NCBI GenBank assembly: GCA_035772405.1
Contig: JAYKKM010000471.1
Location: 2,528,501 to 2,592,500 of the forward strand
Length of the DNA stretch: 64,000 nt
Origin: Chrysogorgia sp. JL179-B06
Taxonomy: Eukaryota; Cnidaria; Anthozoa; Scleralcyonacea; Chrysogorgiidae
Direction of reading: 5' to 3'
Position numbers and translations under genes: made by a program. Below are positions 49,956 to 59,689 of this stretch, in pieces; within the stretch, counting starts at the first letter, position 1; the number at the start of each line of letters is the position of its first letter. Below the pieces are notes generated by a model. The model had not been told where the DNA came from. It was given only the letters and a program-made list of their open reading frames with translations, and searched no databases.

Positions 49956-50585
49956 ATGGTTGACGAACGTACAATGAGAATGTTCTACGCTGGGTATACA
50001 TTGGATGAGATTGCGTCAAAAAAGTGGAGTGGTACTACACTAGGGTACACATTGGACGAGATCAAGAATGGAATTAAGGACGCAAGACCAAAAAAGTGGT
50101 ACGACACCACATACTGTTACGAGTGTAGTAACCACAGAACCCTAATCGAAGATGGTGTATTTAGTTGTAACAAGTGTGGAGAGACTACCTACGGACGTGT
50201 GAGGAACTTCGTACCTAATATTTGGATGTACAAGAAATCGGCTCATAGTTACAGTAAGTGGTTAGGAAGAATGTTGACTAGTAAAAGACTAGTTAACGAG
50301 AGTGACATACCAACAGTGGTCAGTGATTTTATAGAGATAATATGGTCTCTTAAAAGAAACAAACTTATTGTCAAGAACGTATCGAAATATATTTTCTATG
50401 TCGTAAGAATATGCTCTAGAAAAGGTATAGAGTTGAGAGGTAGTCTTAACGACCTCAAACCTGGTAAGGTCAAGGTACGATTCGAGTATAACCTGTATAG
50501 TGTAGTATACAAGGATCTAGGTTGGGATGGGAGAGGAGACCCATACTACAACGAGTGGGTAAATAAAATATATGGTAATATATAA
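49956..50585 (+). CDS. Zinc-ribbon protein, possibly VLTF3-like (copy 2)
   Basis: 209 residues, homologue of 7718-8341: duplicated GYTLDEI motif, ribbon cysteines CYEC and CNKC, then a helical domain with WMYKKSAHSYSKWLGRML and IPTVVSDFIEIIWSLKR. It starts after GGCATATATAGTATAGTAACTTAG. The stop TAA overlaps the ATG of the next gene. A late-transcription-factor role is a tentative inference from the ribbon-plus-helices layout. Confidence 0.6.
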   Translation: MVDERTMRMFYAGYTLDEIASKKWSGTTLGYTLDEIKNGIKDARPKKWYDTTYCYECSNHRTLIEDGVFSCNKCGETTYGRVRNFVPNIWMYKKSAHSYSKWLGRMLTSKRLVNESDIPTVVSDFIEIIWSLKRNKLIVKNVSKYIFYVVRICSRKGIELRGSLNDLKPGKVKVRFEYNLYSVVYKDLGWDGRGDPYYNEWVNKIYGNI

Positions 50586-50764
50586 TGGCAAGACCAAGAA
50601 TTTACCAAACCAAAGAAGAAGCTTTGATAGCAGCCAGAGCGCAAACCAAGAAGTGGATGAGAACTCATAAGTGGGTGTGTGAGACATGCGACCAGTCATA
50701 CCACGTGACCTCTAAATATAAACACATCAAGACTAGAAAACATTTGAGAAACCTAAGCAGCTAG
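50585..50764 (+). CDS. Small C2H2 zinc-finger protein (copy 2)
   Basis: 59 residues: MARPRIYQTKEEALIAARAQ, then a finger with CETC and two late His (KYKHIKTRKH). Coupled to the zinc-ribbon gene by TAATG and convergent with PolB, sharing CTAG as overlapping stops. It is too short for standard gene callers but conserved at protein level in both copies. Confidence 0.8.
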   Translation: MARPRIYQTKEEALIAARAQTKKWMRTHKWVCETCDQSYHVTSKYKHIKTRKHLRNLSS

Positions 50765-53700
50765 TTCCGAACTATTTCGTGATGTCCATACGCATAGCTA
50801 GATACACCGTCTGGTCGTATGAATCGCTTGTCATCAAAGCAGCTCAATGATATCTTATTTATTTCATAGCTTCCTAGTCGGTGGCTCTTGCTTCGAATAG
50901 TTTTAATTATGTGAGACATTTGCTCACCATTTGCCAGGACACTTTTATAGTTGTCATGTCTTATGTTATTTCTCACAACGCTCTTCTTAACACCTTTAGC
51001 AGTCTTCCCACCTTTTCCATCCTCTTTAACGTAGCTATACATTTTCGACCTTAAACCAACGAACTCAACGATGGGGACTCCTAATGTCTCATCCTTCATT
51101 TTACCAATGACCTTCTTGTTAGTTGAGTCGAAGTAGGGAGATGACTTGTCATATCCACTAAAGTCGAACACTTCTTTGTTAGCGTACATGTCTTTGTACA
51201 CATTCTCCGTCTCGATCTCGTACATTAGGCTATCTGTGTCTGTGAATAGTAGTTTGGCTTTGTTGTCATACTTCTTTTTAATGTTATTGTAGTGGAAGTC
51301 ATATACCAATGTCTTCGACAGGTCTAGAATACACATACCCACATATGCTGGTCTATTTAGAGTTAGTGTCTCTTTGATCTTGTGAACTGCTACCAAGTTA
51401 TTGTCAAATATCTTACTGCTCACAAAGGTTGGTTTTGACGTTAGTTTCTTCAGTTTTTTCTTGTCTGTTACCAACTCCACATTCACACGCTTTCGTAGAT
51501 TCTCCATAGTCTTTCCAAATACACTATTGTTCATAAGTTTGAAAAAATCTTTCTCAAAGTCATTCTTTGCTTTGGTTCTCTTGTCCGTGTTAAAGTCAAT
51601 ATATTGCTTAAGCCATGGTGACTGATCGAATTGAAGTACTCTATGTACCTTCTTAACATTCATTCCCAAACTCATATATAATTGTAGGTTTCTATAATGA
51701 ACTACGTACTTAGTCTTGTCGTTTAGGTTAGGTACAAGTTTTGCAACCTCTCCTACAGATATCTTAAACTTATCTTGGATTGTCTTACAATAGTTTGACA
51801 ACATATCACTACTCACTTTCATCCTCTCAGGAGCTAAAGGATAGTCGTTATGTATATCATGCAAACCCTCTGGATACTCTAAATCAACCTCAAGTATCAA
51901 CCCTTTGTCTGATTCGTTGTTATACTTGTCTAGGTCATTCACGTCAAAACCCTCGACCCACTCAAACCCACCAGTCGGTAGATACTGAGACATAGCCCAA
52001 CCATAAAGGTTATTAGCATCTAGATATAATATGTATTTCGATGACTCGCTACTATCGTAGTCCTTCATGTATTTGTTATTGGCCTTACCATATCTATGTG
52101 TAATACAAGAGACACCACCTCGCATTCCTTTCTCAATAAACTGAAACATATCAATGTTAGTCATCAACGTTAGTTCCACTCCTGTCATCTTTAGAGCAGC
52201 GTCCCACGATAGTCCAGGTGACGTGAAGTAATGACAAGGATCTAGTTGATAGTACTGCTTACACGTCCTTCTGAAGTTCTCGAACACGTCAGCCAGTAGT
52301 AATACATCAGACTTTAGGTATAGGTCGTGGTACCCACCCATACTCTCCACACCCATTGTCTCCCACACTTCTTGAGCGTGCCCATAGTCTGTGTCTGACA
52401 CATGCTCATCGTTTAGGATGCTGTAGAAACTCTCCTTTGGTGGTAACTCAAGTTCGTTAAACTTGTCGAAACTATCCATATAGTCATATGGGTACACACC
52501 TTTTCGTGACACCAACTCTAACTCCTTACCTTGAAACAGTTCAGACGTGTACTTGAGACAGTCCTTTGGTAGGTTGTTCACTAGGTTGGCTAGACTAGAG
52601 CTCATGAATTGAAAACTATCTAGAAACACTAGATGTTTACCTAACATGAATGCCATATATTTCTCCATATTATTTGGTATGACATTGATTTTCAGACCTA
52701 TCTTACCTATCTCTTGCATTATGAAGTGACTATCGTACCCTCTTAGATTATGAAATATGACAGGTATCTTATCAGTCAGTCTATAGTTCCTATTGCATAA
52801 CTGATGTGCTGAACCTCTATATTTACCAGTGACATGACAATGATCTCTAACTCTCACGTCTTTACGCCTATACTCCCCACCACAAATATGGCACTTAGTC
52901 GCTTCCTTGAAGTTAACCTTATCAGCCGTGGTCATCACCATGTCCTTATTAAAATGTTCCTTTCTAACTTTCTTGCAGTATTTAACCTCCTCTAACATCT
53001 TTTTCATGAACTTCTTAACTGCTTTCTGACCTCGAAACATCTCTACTGGTTTACTATATTTATCATCGTAACAGCACACTACTTTGTATCCATACCCGCA
53101 GTCCGTGTGTCTTTGGTACTCGCTAGTGTACGATCCTGTGAGTGGTGTAACGTTGTCGACCTTCTCTGTGATAGCCTCGAAGTCTGCATATATTACGAAT
53201 GGTACCTCTAATTGTTTGCGGTAATTTACATACTCAAGAGTACTGTCTTCTTCGACTGGCATCTTGATCGCTTGCTTACCATTTACCACCATACAAACCT
53301 CCTTATGATTCTCTAGAATCTTATTGGTAGTAAAACACTGAAGACAGTACCTACAGAAATTCTTGCGACATTTATGATTAGACTGACCGCACATAAACCT
53401 ACCAAAGTCTTTGATGTACACGTAGTGTCGTTTAACACCACTCGTTATTAGCAGCAGGTCCATATGATCCTCGAACTTCTCCTCAGAAACGTAGATAGGG
53501 AATGGTTGCTTGTCCTCATACCCAAACACGCTGATGCTAATGTCATTCTGCCTCTCTATCTTTTTGTACTGTTTCGTATCCACTGGAAATCTCACTCCTT
53601 CATAATTGACAGAACCTACGTTCTTCTTGTGCTTCGACACTCTTTGCGGATCCTTTCCTACAGGACATTTGTGTAACACGTGACACCACATGAAACACTT

Positions 53701-54711
53701 ATCATCTTCATTCTTTATATTAATCAAACCTTTCGACGCGTTCCTCAACTCTTCAGGTAGCTTAACATAACTCGATCCTTTAAGAGGTTTATACACTACC
53801 ACATTAATATAGTGATCACTAACACTGTCCACAACCCACCCAGACCCTTCTGACAACCACACAGCTATACGATTTACTATCTCCTCACTAGCTTGTCTTG
53901 TAGTCCCACTAATATCAACACTACTAGTCACTGTCTTGACTACACTGTTGAAGAAGGCTGTTTTAAACACAGACTCTCCGTTACCAATTTGTTTCTCTAG
54001 AGTTACTTTCAGTGTCTCGGAAAACTTTAAACCTTTCAGTCTCTCTAACTCTTTCTGTAAAGCCAAGCCCACTACTTCTCTAGTCTTGACTAGTTGTTTT
54101 AGTGGATCCTTATTGTCGATCACCTCAACACTATACGACTTGGTATACCCTTTGAGAGCAACTTTCCTTTGTACTACAGTAGGACGTTTCATCTTAGCAA
54201 TAAGGTTAGTGATTCTTTCATACTCTCTGTCTGAGACCTCCTGACTTAATCGTGACCTCTTAACATATCGTCTAAAATCACGTCCAGCCTTTCGAATCTT
54301 TCTGACCTCCCTAACTCTGGTGACTCTATTAATAACATTCTCTCTAGACACCCTTCTAATAAGGTCCATCCACTTATACCCTAATGCTTTAGCGTCAGCT
54401 AGATAGCCAGACATCCTCTTTAGAAAGCTCATCTTAACATTCGGTATAACTAAGTTACCAAAACCTATAGCAGGACCACGTGCACCACCACGAGCGACAC
54501 TACCATCCACAATAGGGTTACGTTTACTCTCAGACATTTTCACACGAGTCGTTTTATTATTTAATATAGCTAAGTCCTTAGACCTTTTCATGCGAGTCGT
54601 TTTATTATTTAATATAGTTAAGTCCTTAGACCCTTCTGAACCATGAACCCCGCTCAACTCATGACCTGAAATAAAGCCCATATCAGGATCACGTGTAATA
54701 TTACTTGACAT
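50761..54711 (-). CDS. Protein-primed DNA polymerase B (copy 2, intact)
   Basis: 1316 residues if it starts at the ATG at 54711 (MSSNITRDPD). The frame stays open upstream through the terminal hairpin to 55032, but that part is terminus sequence and unlikely to be coding. The N-terminal 400 residues are basic and may include the terminal-protein region. Then come the Cys/His cluster, exonuclease motif I (D510, E512 in YADFEA), an HNH-like CHIC...DHCH, exonuclease II (FHNLRGYDSHF), motif A (D898 in LDANNLYGWAM), motif B (NNSVFGK) and motif C (D1158 and D1160 in TDTDS). It replicates the element. A duplicated SKDL(T/A)ILNNKTTR repeat lies near the N-terminus. Confidence 0.95.
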   Translation of the reverse strand: MSSNITRDPDMGFISGHELSGVHGSEGSKDLTILNNKTTRMKRSKDLAILNNKTTRVKMSESKRNPIVDGSVARGGARGPAIGFGNLVIPNVKMSFLKRMSGYLADAKALGYKWMDLIRRVSRENVINRVTRVREVRKIRKAGRDFRRYVKRSRLSQEVSDREYERITNLIAKMKRPTVVQRKVALKGYTKSYSVEVIDNKDPLKQLVKTREVVGLALQKELERLKGLKFSETLKVTLEKQIGNGESVFKTAFFNSVVKTVTSSVDISGTTRQASEEIVNRIAVWLSEGSGWVVDSVSDHYINVVVYKPLKGSSYVKLPEELRNASKGLINIKNEDDKCFMWCHVLHKCPVGKDPQRVSKHKKNVGSVNYEGVRFPVDTKQYKKIERQNDISISVFGYEDKQPFPIYVSEEKFEDHMDLLLITSGVKRHYVYIKDFGRFMCGQSNHKCRKNFCRYCLQCFTTNKILENHKEVCMVVNGKQAIKMPVEEDSTLEYVNYRKQLEVPFVIYADFEAITEKVDNVTPLTGSYTSEYQRHTDCGYGYKVVCCYDDKYSKPVEMFRGQKAVKKFMKKMLEEVKYCKKVRKEHFNKDMVMTTADKVNFKEATKCHICGGEYRRKDVRVRDHCHVTGKYRGSAHQLCNRNYRLTDKIPVIFHNLRGYDSHFIMQEIGKIGLKINVIPNNMEKYMAFMLGKHLVFLDSFQFMSSSLANLVNNLPKDCLKYTSELFQGKELELVSRKGVYPYDYMDSFDKFNELELPPKESFYSILNDEHVSDTDYGHAQEVWETMGVESMGGYHDLYLKSDVLLLADVFENFRRTCKQYYQLDPCHYFTSPGLSWDAALKMTGVELTLMTNIDMFQFIEKGMRGGVSCITHRYGKANNKYMKDYDSSESSKYILYLDANNLYGWAMSQYLPTGGFEWVEGFDVNDLDKYNNESDKGLILEVDLEYPEGLHDIHNDYPLAPERMKVSSDMLSNYCKTIQDKFKISVGEVAKLVPNLNDKTKYVVHYRNLQLYMSLGMNVKKVHRVLQFDQSPWLKQYIDFNTDKRTKAKNDFEKDFFKLMNNSVFGKTMENLRKRVNVELVTDKKKLKKLTSKPTFVSSKIFDNNLVAVHKIKETLTLNRPAYVGMCILDLSKTLVYDFHYNNIKKKYDNKAKLLFTDTDSLMYEIETENVYKDMYANKEVFDFSGYDKSSPYFDSTNKKVIGKMKDETLGVPIVEFVGLRSKMYSYVKEDGKGGKTAKGVKKSVVRNNIRHDNYKSVLANGEQMSHIIKTIRSKSHRLGSYEINKISLSCFDDKRFIRPDGVSSYAYGHHEIVRN
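54540..54640. repeat. Tandem repeat in the PolB N-terminal coding region
   Basis: Two adjacent units of roughly 50 bp encode SKDLTILNNKTTRMK and SKDLAILNNKTTRVK. They are almost identical at nucleotide level, so the duplication is recent. Confidence 0.8.
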
Positions 54712-54829
54712 AGTCTTGTTACGAGCAACATCCTCACCCACAGCAGCGCCACGTCCAGACACCTCACTCTGTAGCCTACTAGCTGACACACGTCTCTGAC
54801 TCCCCAAACCATGCGACACATCGTCTATT

Positions 54830-55045
54830 AGTAGTCTCGAAAGTGGGGCTAACGGCGAACTTTTTCCATTTGAATGTCTCAACTTCTCTGGAGAACCAAG
54901 CACTTTTTCCGTTTTTGGGTTCCACATATTTGCTCGAAAATTATATGTGGAATCCAAAAACGAAAAAGTGCTGCGTTCTCCAGAGAAAAAAGTTGAGACA
55001 TGAAAAATGGAAAAATGCGCCGGTAGCCCCACTTTCTATACTACT
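54830..55045. repeat. Right terminal hairpin of Polinton copy 2
   Basis: 216 bp, nearly all palindromic: AGTAGTCTCGAAAGTGGGGCTAAC outer arms, then inner arms AATGTCTCAACTTCTCTGGAGAAC... around a GCTCGAAA centre. The outer arms match the left end, but the loop is longer and of different sequence (CACTTTTTCCGTTTTTGG...). The longest terminal palindrome in the window. Confidence 0.9.
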
Positions 55046-55051
55046 TACATT
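55046..55051. repeat. Target site duplication TACATT, right
   Basis: Second copy of the 6-bp target duplication, directly after the CTACT terminus. Confidence 0.93.
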
Positions 55052-55130
55052 TCTTTCAGGCGAATTCAAATATTACAAAGATATAAAATCCCCACAGATG
55101 TTATAGGCACTTTAATTAGACAGAATGTTT

Positions 55131-55345
55131 AAGCTTGGTTTCCATATGATCGCTACGATCGCTCAATTTTAAAACCGGCGATCGTAGCGATCATATGGAA
55201 ATCACACGCTCAGCGATCCTGGCGATCGCAGCGATCGTAGCGATCGCGATCGCCGAGATAGAAAATGTTCTATGAAATGGTTCTAGAAAATGGTTCTAGA
55301 AAATGTTCTAGAAATGGTTCAGCGATCCTGGGGATCTCAGCGATC
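55131..55345. repeat. GATCGC-rich palindromic repeats
   Basis: TTTCCATATGATCGCTACGATCGCTCAATTTTAAAACCGGCGATCGTAGCGATCATATGGAAA is a hairpin of about 65 bp (55140-55201), followed by degenerate GATC(C/G)(T/C)(G/A)GCGATC units and tandem TGGTTCTAGAAAA copies. Confidence 0.8.
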
Positions 55346-55878
55346 GGTATGTACTCCAGCGACATTCGGCTATATCTATAAAACACATTACAGTAATAAC
55401 ATTAAACGGTTCCTTCATTGTATATATCACGCCAATTTAGATGAATCATGAAACTAAAGCATTTTATGTAAATATTTTATGTAAATACCTGTAAAAGAAT
55501 TATCTGTCTTGAAGACGTAGCTGTGCCCGAAGCTGTGGGACGAGAGTGTGAAAAGCTCCAAGCTCTTCTTTCATTCGATATAATATCTGTCGAACCAAAA
55601 AACGATGTTTCCTTGGGGCAAGTTCGTCCAAACAAACTGGGACGAGATTTAAGGCAGTACTTTTAAAATGCAATCCGAACGAGTTCTTTCTACGGGAGGC
55701 CGATTATACGTTCGACACATGATAAATTCGATGTTTGAAACCGACGTCGAATTTTGTCGAACCTAATGTGTATTAGATTCGACTCATGATAAATTCGACG
55801 TTTGAAATAGGCCTTATTGATAAGAGCAACTAGAATAAAAAGCTGTGCTTGCGATAGTAAAAGAAGGTTGTCTTTGTC
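55346..55878. other. Intron sequence, no gene seen
   Basis: Contains a locally duplicated GATAAATTCGA(T/C)GTTTGAAA motif (55720-55810) and nothing else recognised. Confidence 0.5.
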
Positions 55879-56080
55879 CATGACGATCGCTACAACCGCC
55901 ACGATCGCTACGATCGTCGGTTTTAAAATTGAGCAATCGTAGCGATTATATGGAAACATGACGATCGCTACAATCGCCGCGATCGCTACAATCGCCGCGA
56001 TCGCTACAATCGCCGCGATCGCTACGATCGCCGGTTTTAAAATTGAGCGATCGTAGCGATCATATGGAAACCAGCTTTAT
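55879..56080. repeat. GATCGC tandem/palindromic array
   Basis: Tandem 18-bp units CGATCGCTACAATCGCCG lie inside the larger hairpin family that ends GTAGCGATCATATGGAAA. It abuts the donor side of the C-type lectin exon by about 40 bp. Confidence 0.8.
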
Positions 56081-56121
56081 GCGATGTTTGTAAATTCCAG
56101 GAAACAAGCGAGTGCACGTAC

Positions 56122-56307
56122 CAATCCATGACGGACTATCCAAATGTTGTGTTATAAACCCTTGTTCGACCGGAGATGTGATGGTAACTAAATCACTTCC
56201 AGACGACTGGCATTGTATTCTAGCATCCTGCCAGCTTTTCTTTTCCACATTAAATTGGTAGCAAGACATTCCAAATTCCACCCACTCACTAGGACACCAA
56301 CCGAATT
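56122..56307 (-). CDS. Host exon: N-terminal half of a C-type lectin domain
   Basis: A 186-bp exon with acceptor TTTTTAG before 56307 and donor GTACGT from 56121, phase 1. It encodes GWCP, WVEFGMSCYQFNVEKKSWQDARIQCQSSGSDLVTI, then EQGFITQHL and a terminal SWIG, the first half of a CTLD with its WIGL core cut after G. The next half begins LHEQRHSKFSWSS at 30975. The 25-kb intron between holds all of Polinton copy 2. Confidence 0.87.
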
Positions 56308-56486
56308 CTAAAAATTAAATTGATGAAGTAACGACGTGATATATATGAGATTTTTATGAACTAACTGAAATGAAAATGGGAATTTATTTAGGACGTGTTC
56401 AAATTCAGAAAGAATTCCAAAATATTTACTTTAGTGAATTGTTTGCTACTCAAGCTTATACGCAAGCTCAGAAAAATATTTTTGAA

Positions 56487-56550
56487 CCCCAGACGAGAAT
56501 CAAACCCGCAACCTTCTGATCTCCGGTTTGACGCTCTAACCATTAATACG
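56487..56550 (-). repeat. tRNA-derived SINE head
   Basis: On the minus strand, ATGGTTAGAGCGTC (A-box-like) is followed by GGTTTGATTCTCG (B-box-like) at normal tRNA spacing, with a tRNA-like TTGCGGGTTTGATTCTCGTCTGGGG. The lack of a clean acceptor stem and the trailing unrelated sequence indicate a SINE rather than a tRNA gene. Confidence 0.6.
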
Positions 56551-57039
56551 TTGTATACTAGTTCGTACGTGCGACATACGTGCTGCTAAATCTGCAGTCT
56601 CTATACGTCTGTATATCTTTTCTATCAGATAAATATTAGTGACTTGCAGCTTTCTGAATTTTCGTTTAAGCTTGAGTTGCAAACAATTCACTAAATTGAA
56701 ATAACAAGCTACGAGTCACTAAATTATTCACTGTTGAAGATATTTGGTATATGCAAGGACGAATTATTAAAGGTGACGTACAGTCCGTTCTGCGCATGTT
56801 CGAGGTCTTAACATCGTTTGTCTATTAGGCAGTATAGTTAAACTTACACGAATTGGCGGCGTAACATAAGTTAGAACAATTCGTCTGCATGGCAAAAAAA
56901 TAAATATGGATGTAACTGAGAGTTTTACCTTGGCCGGATGACATCGAACAAGACGGAATTGAACAGACGCCTCAAATACCAAGCACGCCTGTCAATTCTT
57001 TGTCATATTTCAAGTAAAGATCCTTTCGCAAATCCCTCT

Positions 57040-57285
57040 ATCTCGCAAAATGTTTGAAGAGAAAGACTTTTGTTGCGCTATTTAGCTATTCCTTAGTATA
57101 ACCATATTTACATACCCTTAATATATGGAGTCTGCTACTTGCTTTAGTGATCAGATACTTAAAATGCTTATCCCAGTTACCTGGGTTGTCCAGAAAGGTT
57201 ATTCCCAATAACTTAATTAGGTTATAATCTCTACGTTTAATATCTTCAATAGGCTCAGGGAGAGGCTTGGAGCATGCTCATACCA
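57040..57285 (-). pseudogene. Non-LTR reverse transcriptase remnant
   Basis: The minus-strand frame encodes NLIKLLGITFLDNPGNWDKHF and SSRLHILRVCKYGYTKE, the post-palm region of a LINE reverse transcriptase (KLLGI...W..H...L...A..RL). It is broken by a stop and is short. Confidence 0.65.
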
Positions 57286-59326
57286 TGGATAAGATATAAA
57301 TTGTCTTATAATATCTCGAATGCATCTCATGTTTAAAACAATACTTCATAGCGATTAGCGAACCACTTCAGAAAAGAACCTTACTCATACAATCGGAAGG
57401 TTAAGGGTTCCTTCTACAAGTTCAATACACTTGACGGGAAACCGTTTTATGTAGAATAAAATATAAGGAGACGCTTCTAGCATCAAAAAAACAAAGTAAA
57501 GGAGAATCTCCAGAATAATCCAGTACTAGAAATCCGTGTACGCAACAACCCCTCGCCGCTTATTGTTCGATGCTTTAATGTTAGTGGATACTAACTCTGG
57601 GAGCCTTTAAATAAAGATTGTGTTGGATGGACTTCATTGTTTCATAACATATAAATTATTAAAAAAGTAATTAAATAGTCCAAACTGTATAATTTTAGTA
57701 AAAAATACCAGCTCCAATAACATGCACTGAACATAACAATGCGAAAGTCTACTGGTGTTTCGTCCATTGATTACTAAGAAATAAATAACTTGTCATCCTA
57801 ACACTAATCCTAAAAATAATCCAAACCATAACTTGTCATCCTAACCTTAATCCTAAAAGTAATCCTAACACTAATCCCAACCATAATGCTATATAACCCT
57901 AAAATAAATTTATATATTAAAATAAACTTGAAGACGGAATGGACAGTTTCCGAAGGACAGGGAAATATTATTATGTTGTGTTGATATTTATCCCGTGAAA
58001 CTACGTAATATTTATTATTATGAAACGTTGTATTTTTGTCCGATTTAAATCAACTCTATATCGAAATGATCACTTGAATCTTGCGAATCGAATGCTGTAG
58101 GTTTCGTCTACTTAAAATGCGAAGATCAGATGTTATATGAGAAAATCCGTAAGCGATTAACGTACCCAAAACTCGTCTTTAAAATCAAAGGACGTGGCTT
58201 CAAGATCTATTCGACGTTTACCCGATGATTTAATGCTTTTATGTCCATTAAACCGATGTAATTTCGTAACAGATATGTTTCGTATACCTTGCCGTTGATT
58301 TTTATATTTGTTTTGACACACGAATACCTTCAATCGCCATTGCCGTGGCGGTGTTTAGTGTTTAAATTAATTTGTAAACGTGTCAGGCGTTCTGCATTGG
58401 GGGGGGGGGGGGGGGGTCGAGGGAGGGTTAGCCTGCGTGCAGACGCATGATTTTTCTTCGTCCCCCTCATCAATCTTGCATATACGCGTACAATCAAAAT
58501 AGCCCAACTCTACGTAAATACATTGCTTCTAAAAGTTTCCCTCTTCTTTAAACGAGCGCTGCACAACGCCTTGATCAGTGCCTGATTACAGAAATCAGTA
58601 GCCCTATTAAACGCCTTGACAGGCGTCTTGTTTAAACTGAAAAACTAGGTGAAAACTTTAAAAATGTTTTTCCGTTTTTTTTAAAAATGTTTTTACACAT
58701 CTAATTGCATTTTGCAAGGTCTTTATTTTGATATATTGCACAAGGTTCGAGCTAAACTTTTATTCGCACATGTCGATATGTGATTTATTACCTTGAGCTG
58801 CGCCCTCGGTGAATAAATCACATAACCCGTTGTGGCCTCAAAATAATATATACATAGTAGCAGTGCAACATAATAGTATAGTAGCTTAGTTTGTTAGTGC
58901 TGTGTAGCTTTTTTATAGTAGCTTAGTTTGTTAGTGCTTATTCGATGATTTGGTTATTTGAAATTAAATATTTATCATACGACTCTTGATGGGAACTCAA
59001 ACAGTTTTTTGCCACTATTTCGTTCTCGTTTGTCACAGAACTCACTAAAAGTGTCGTTTGCTTTTCCCTTAAAAAGTCGACGGCAGTCAATAAATCAATA
59101 TCTAAATTGTCGATGTCGTTTGCGGCCATTTTAGATTTGCGTTTCACCCATATAAAGCACATGTTACCCCTTCTAAACCGGTAGACTGCTAAAACTGGTA
59201 TAGAAGAAGCCAAAATACGGAATTTAAGAATCAGAAACTTTCTTCGTCTAATATAGCTCGACGAAATTCCTCAGTCATTAGTTTACAGGATATATAGTAG
59301 AGTCAGTCGTGTAAAGTAAGACCTAC
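57286..59326. other. Intron sequence with simple repeats
   Basis: Contains CCTAA(C/T)-type imperfect repeats (57790-57900) and an 18-bp G run (58399-58416). A 91-codon open frame on the minus strand at 58938-59213 has no recognisable domain or splice support. Confidence 0.5.
58399..58416. repeat. Homopolymer G(18)
   Basis: Eighteen consecutive G. On this AT-rich background it is likely polymorphic and error-prone in sequencing. Confidence 0.9.
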
Positions 59327-59499
59327 CAGTTTTGTAAATGGCCGCAATTGCATCACGTGAAATCATTCGCTCCCAAACTGCTAACATAGCTAAGTTTACT
59401 TCTCCAGGCTTAACATTTGAGTTTGTTTGAATTCCAATATGAAAGTTTTTTTTCCAATCTTTCGATGGTTGTGATTTCACGCGGTTTGGCATATAGGCT
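59327..59499 (-). CDS. Host exon: end of a LamG/pentraxin-like domain
   Basis: A 173-bp exon with acceptor AATTTCAG before 59499 and donor GTAGGT from 59326. It encodes FHIGIQTNSNVKPGEVNLAMLAVWERMISRDAIAAIYKTG, the typical closing strand of LamG-3/pentraxin-like domains (G.v..l.vWeR.ls...I..iY..G). It lies upstream of the C-type lectin exons on the same strand and is probably part of the same multi-domain secreted protein. Whether further exons lie between is not known. Confidence 0.72.
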
Positions 59500-59689
59500 C
59501 TGAAATTTGAAAAATAGTCTTGATTAATCTTGATTATTATTTACTCAATTCCGCATTACTGAAATATGTTTAGTGTTAGTAAACAGTTTTGGTTCGCAAC
59601 TAGGGAAGGAATAAGACATGGTGTGAAGCTACCCTGGTTATAGACAAATTCAGATCAAGCTACGTATAGCTATTTCAAATAGGGTCACC

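Larger units (their letters stand above)
38459..55045. mobile_element. Polinton/Maverick copy 2, complete element
   Basis: A 16,587-bp element with AG...CT ends, palindromic termini at both sides and a 6-bp duplication. It contains some 18 genes in two blocks: ATPase-to-minor capsid on the minus strand (38632-44646), then the 543-aa protein to the zinc finger on the plus strand (44664-50764), then PolB on the minus strand (50761-54711). Lesions are small: a frameshift in the last part of the major capsid gene and a 6-bp duplication in the ATPase P-loop. No adenain-like protease was recognised. The element lies in the intron that splits the host C-type lectin domain. Confidence 0.95.

Noticed and set aside
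54711..55032. N-terminal extension of PolB through the terminal hairpin
   Set aside because: The frame is open, but it is made of terminus palindrome; the ATG at 54711 is the first outside it, and an 107-residue extension made of repeat DNA is implausible.
55879..56080. CRISPR-like array of repeated GATCGC units
   Set aside because: Units are contiguous without unique spacers, and the genome is eukaryotic.
56487..56550. tRNA gene on the minus strand
   Set aside because: A and B boxes are degenerate and there is no clean acceptor stem; it fits a SINE head better.
58938..59213. 91-codon minus-strand frame near the host exons
   Set aside because: No recognisable domain and no supporting splice sites were seen; left as intron.
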